Part shown: in pieces, positions 4,888-6,257 of the stretch | How positions within the stretch are numbered: position 1 is the stretch's first letter | How the letters are laid out: each line of letters begins with the position of its first letter | DNA from: Pseudomonadaceae bacterium | GTDB taxonomy: Bacteria; Pseudomonadota; Alphaproteobacteria; UBA2136; UBA6156 | Direction: 5' to 3' | Length of the DNA: 6,257 bases | Assembly: GCA_947464215.1 (NCBI GenBank) | Contig: CANHVX010000059.1 | Span: 1-6,257, forward strand | Position numbers and translations under genes: made by a program | The notes under the pieces: model-generated | The model's database searches: none | What the model was told of the DNA's origin: nothing | Seen by the model: the letters and a program-made list of their open reading frames with translations, nothing else

Positions 4888-5613
4888 ATGACAATCGGCA
4901 ATTTAACGGGTTTGCGGGCACTGGTCACCGGCGGCAGCCGCGGTATCGGCAAGGCTACGGCGCAGATGCTCAAGGCGCAAGGCGCCGAGGTCATTATCCA
5001 CGGCTCCAGCCGCGAAACGGTCGATCCCGCCGCCGACGAGCTGCAAGTGGCAGGCCTGGTCACGAACCTGATGGGGGAAGACAGCGTCGCCAAGCTGGCC
5101 AGCGCCGCCGGTCCTATCGATATTTTGGTGAACAACGCCGGCATCACGCGCGATGTCTTGTTTGCCCGCCAAACCCAACAGCAGTGGGATGAGGTGCTGA
5201 CCGTCAACGTGGGCCGCGTGGTCGAGCTCACGCGCCTGCTGCTCCCCGCGATGACCCAAAAAGGCTTCGGGCGGATTATCAACGTCACCAGCATTGTGGC
5301 GCATATGGGGAATGTCGGCCAAACCAACTACATTACCAGCAAGGCGGCCATTACGGGGTTCACCAAGGCGCTGGCGAAGGAGGTGGCGCGCAAGGGGGTC
5401 ACCGTCAACGCCGTCGCCCCAGGTTTTATCAACACCGATATGACGTCAGGCATCCCCGACCAAATCAAAGAGAGCTTCATGAAGCAAATCCCCGCCCAAC
5501 GCTTTGGCGAGAGCGCCGATATCGCCGCCGCCATCAGCTTTTTGGCCAGCAAGGAAGCGGGGTATATCACCGGCACCACGCTGCACGTGAATGGCGGGCT
5601 CTACGTCGGTTAG
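4888..5613 (+). CDS. fabG: 3-oxoacyl-ACP reductase FabG
   Basis: FabG reduces 3-oxoacyl-ACP to (R)-3-hydroxyacyl-ACP with NADPH, the first reduction of each elongation cycle in fatty acid synthesis. It is a classical short-chain dehydrogenase of 241 residues with a Rossmann fold. Visible motifs are GGSRGIG (15-21, cofactor binding), NNAG (82-85), Asn107, and the catalytic Ser135, Tyr148 and Lys152 in the YxxxK pattern. The Ser-Tyr spacing of 13 equals that of E. coli FabG. The C-terminal end, ITGTTLHVNGGLYV, is typical of the family. The ATG at 4888-4890 is chosen because GGGAGA (4874-4879) lies just upstream. A TTG at 4828 would add 20 residues with no family similarity. fabD lies directly upstream. 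A specialised reductase, such as PhaB-type acetoacetyl-CoA reductase, is the main alternative, but the fabD neighbour favours FabG. Confidence 0.96.
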   Translation: MTIGNLTGLRALVTGGSRGIGKATAQMLKAQGAEVIIHGSSRETVDPAADELQVAGLVTNLMGEDSVAKLASAAGPIDILVNNAGITRDVLFARQTQQQWDEVLTVNVGRVVELTRLLLPAMTQKGFGRIINVTSIVAHMGNVGQTNYITSKAAITGFTKALAKEVARKGVTVNAVAPGFINTDMTSGIPDQIKESFMKQIPAQRFGESADIAAAISFLASKEAGYITGTTLHVNGGLYVG

Positions 5614-5639
5614 GCCTAAAATCACCTGCCGGGGCCCCG
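5610..5639. repeat. Two palindromes between fabG and the hydrolase gene
   Basis: TTAGGCCTAA (5610-5619), covering the fabG stop codon, and CGGGGCCCCG (5630-5639), just before the next start codon, are both perfect 10-bp palindromes. Neither has a loop or a following T tract, so neither is a terminator. The GGGG at 5631-5634 may serve as a weak ribosome binding site for the downstream gene, and pairing within the second palindrome could hide it. Confidence 0.35.
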
Positions 5640-5641
5640 CC

Positions 5642-6257
5642 ATGATACTCACCGTGCAAGGCCAACCTATCCACATGCACGTGGCGCAGCCGGCCGGGCG
5701 GCCCAAGGGCTGCCTGGTGGTGCTGCACGAGGCCTTTGGCCTCACGCCTCACATCCTGCGTGTGTGCAACGATTACGCCCAGCAGGGCTATGTCTGCATA
5801 GCCCCCGCGCTGTTCGCCTGGGCCACGGGCACGCCCGAGGGCACGGTGCTCCCGCAAAACGCCGAGGGGCTCGAGGCCGGGCGGAATCTTATTATGGCCA
5901 CTACACCCGCCCAGATAACCGCCACCATTGCCGCGGTGGCAGAGTGGGCGTCTGGGCAGGGGTTGCGCAGCGCCACGCTGGGCTATTGCTGGGGCGGTAG
6001 CTGTGCCTATGGGGGGGCGGCCACGGTGCCAAGCATGGTGGGGTGTGTGGCATATTATGGCGGCAAACTGGCCGAACTGGCCGCACACGCCCAGCCAACC
6101 TGCCCCACCCTTATTCACCTGGCCGAGCACGACCGCTACATTCCCCTGGCCGAAACGCAGGCGGCGTTTGCCGCGCACCACCCGGCGGCGCAGGTGTGGG
6201 CCTACGCGGCCGACCACGGCTTCAACCGCGACGATGGCAAAACGTTCGATCCCGCCG
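5642..6257 (+). CDS. Dienelactone hydrolase family protein (3' end cut by window)
   Basis: This is an alpha/beta-hydrolase with the Cys-Asp-His triad of the dienelactone hydrolase (carboxymethylenebutenolidase) family. The 205 visible codons are open to the window edge. Motifs are LHEAFGL (28-34, Glu30), the nucleophile elbow GYCWGG (114-119, Cys116), AEHDRYIP (161-168, Asp164) and DHGFNRDD (191-198, His192). The Glu-Cys and Cys-Asp spacings (86 and 48) nearly equal those in the Pseudomonas enzyme (Glu36, Cys123, Asp171, His202). Family members are about 220-240 residues, so only a short tail is missing. No signal peptide is seen. The ATG at 5642 lies 28 bp after fabG, with only a weak GGGG (5631-5634) as ribosome binding site, suggesting cotranscription with fabD-fabG. 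The true substrate is unknown; most chromosomal members are not chlorocatechol enzymes. Confidence 0.9.
   Translation, partial: MILTVQGQPIHMHVAQPAGRPKGCLVVLHEAFGLTPHILRVCNDYAQQGYVCIAPALFAWATGTPEGTVLPQNAEGLEAGRNLIMATTPAQITATIAAVAEWASGQGLRSATLGYCWGGSCAYGGAATVPSMVGCVAYYGGKLAELAAHAQPTCPTLIHLAEHDRYIPLAETQAAFAAHHPAAQVWAYAADHGFNRDDGKTFDPA

Noticed and set aside
5567..6217. Minus-strand open frame of 216 codons
   Set aside because: It is antisense to the dienelactone hydrolase gene, which has an intact triad and family spacing on the plus strand.

Overview
The window looks like conserved chromosomal housekeeping DNA from a GC-rich proteobacterium, most likely an alphaproteobacterium. Evidence for this is the divergent pair fabD-fabG versus rpsF-rpsR-rplI followed by dnaB, a DnaB with an N-terminal extension and a small Gly/Ala insertion before the SLEMS motif, and small proteins with Ala-rich tails. 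The lineage is inferred from gene order and protein flavour; no search was run. No mobile element, CRISPR array or obvious defence or biosynthetic cassette is visible.

Left part, minus strand, read right to left. The ribosomal operon rpsF (3313-3699), rpsR (2816-3292) and rplI (2355-2813) is tightly packed and ends at a clear intrinsic terminator (2308-2337). The -35 of a good promoter (2278-2307) overlaps that terminator and drives a small YdcH/DUF465-like coiled-coil gene (2004-2240). That gene has its own strong terminator (1951-1988). Next comes dnaB (342-1868), preceded by three 12-bp tandem repeats resembling DnaA boxes (1900-1935). A tRNA-Val(GAC) gene with encoded CCA (149-223) follows dnaB, with its own sigma70-like promoter (289-316) and a probable terminator (82-100).

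Right part, plus strand. fabD (malonyl-CoA:ACP transacylase, 3822-4775) and fabG (3-oxoacyl-ACP reductase, 4888-5613) provide two consecutive steps of type II fatty acid synthesis. They are followed 28 bp later by a dienelactone-hydrolase-family gene (5642 to the window edge, truncated there) in the place where acpP often lies.

The rpsF/fabD divergent region (3700-3821) holds an ATGCAA/TTGCAT repeat cluster and a possible structured rpsF mRNA leader. Together the genes serve translation (S6, S18, L9, tRNA-Val), replication (DnaB) and membrane lipid synthesis (FabD, FabG). The most noteworthy signals are the DnaA-box-like triplet upstream of dnaB, the possible S6:S18 autoregulatory leader, the long extensions on S18, the absence of a Shine-Dalgarno sequence at fabD, and the hydrolase after fabG. 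I found no convincing previously undescribed system.
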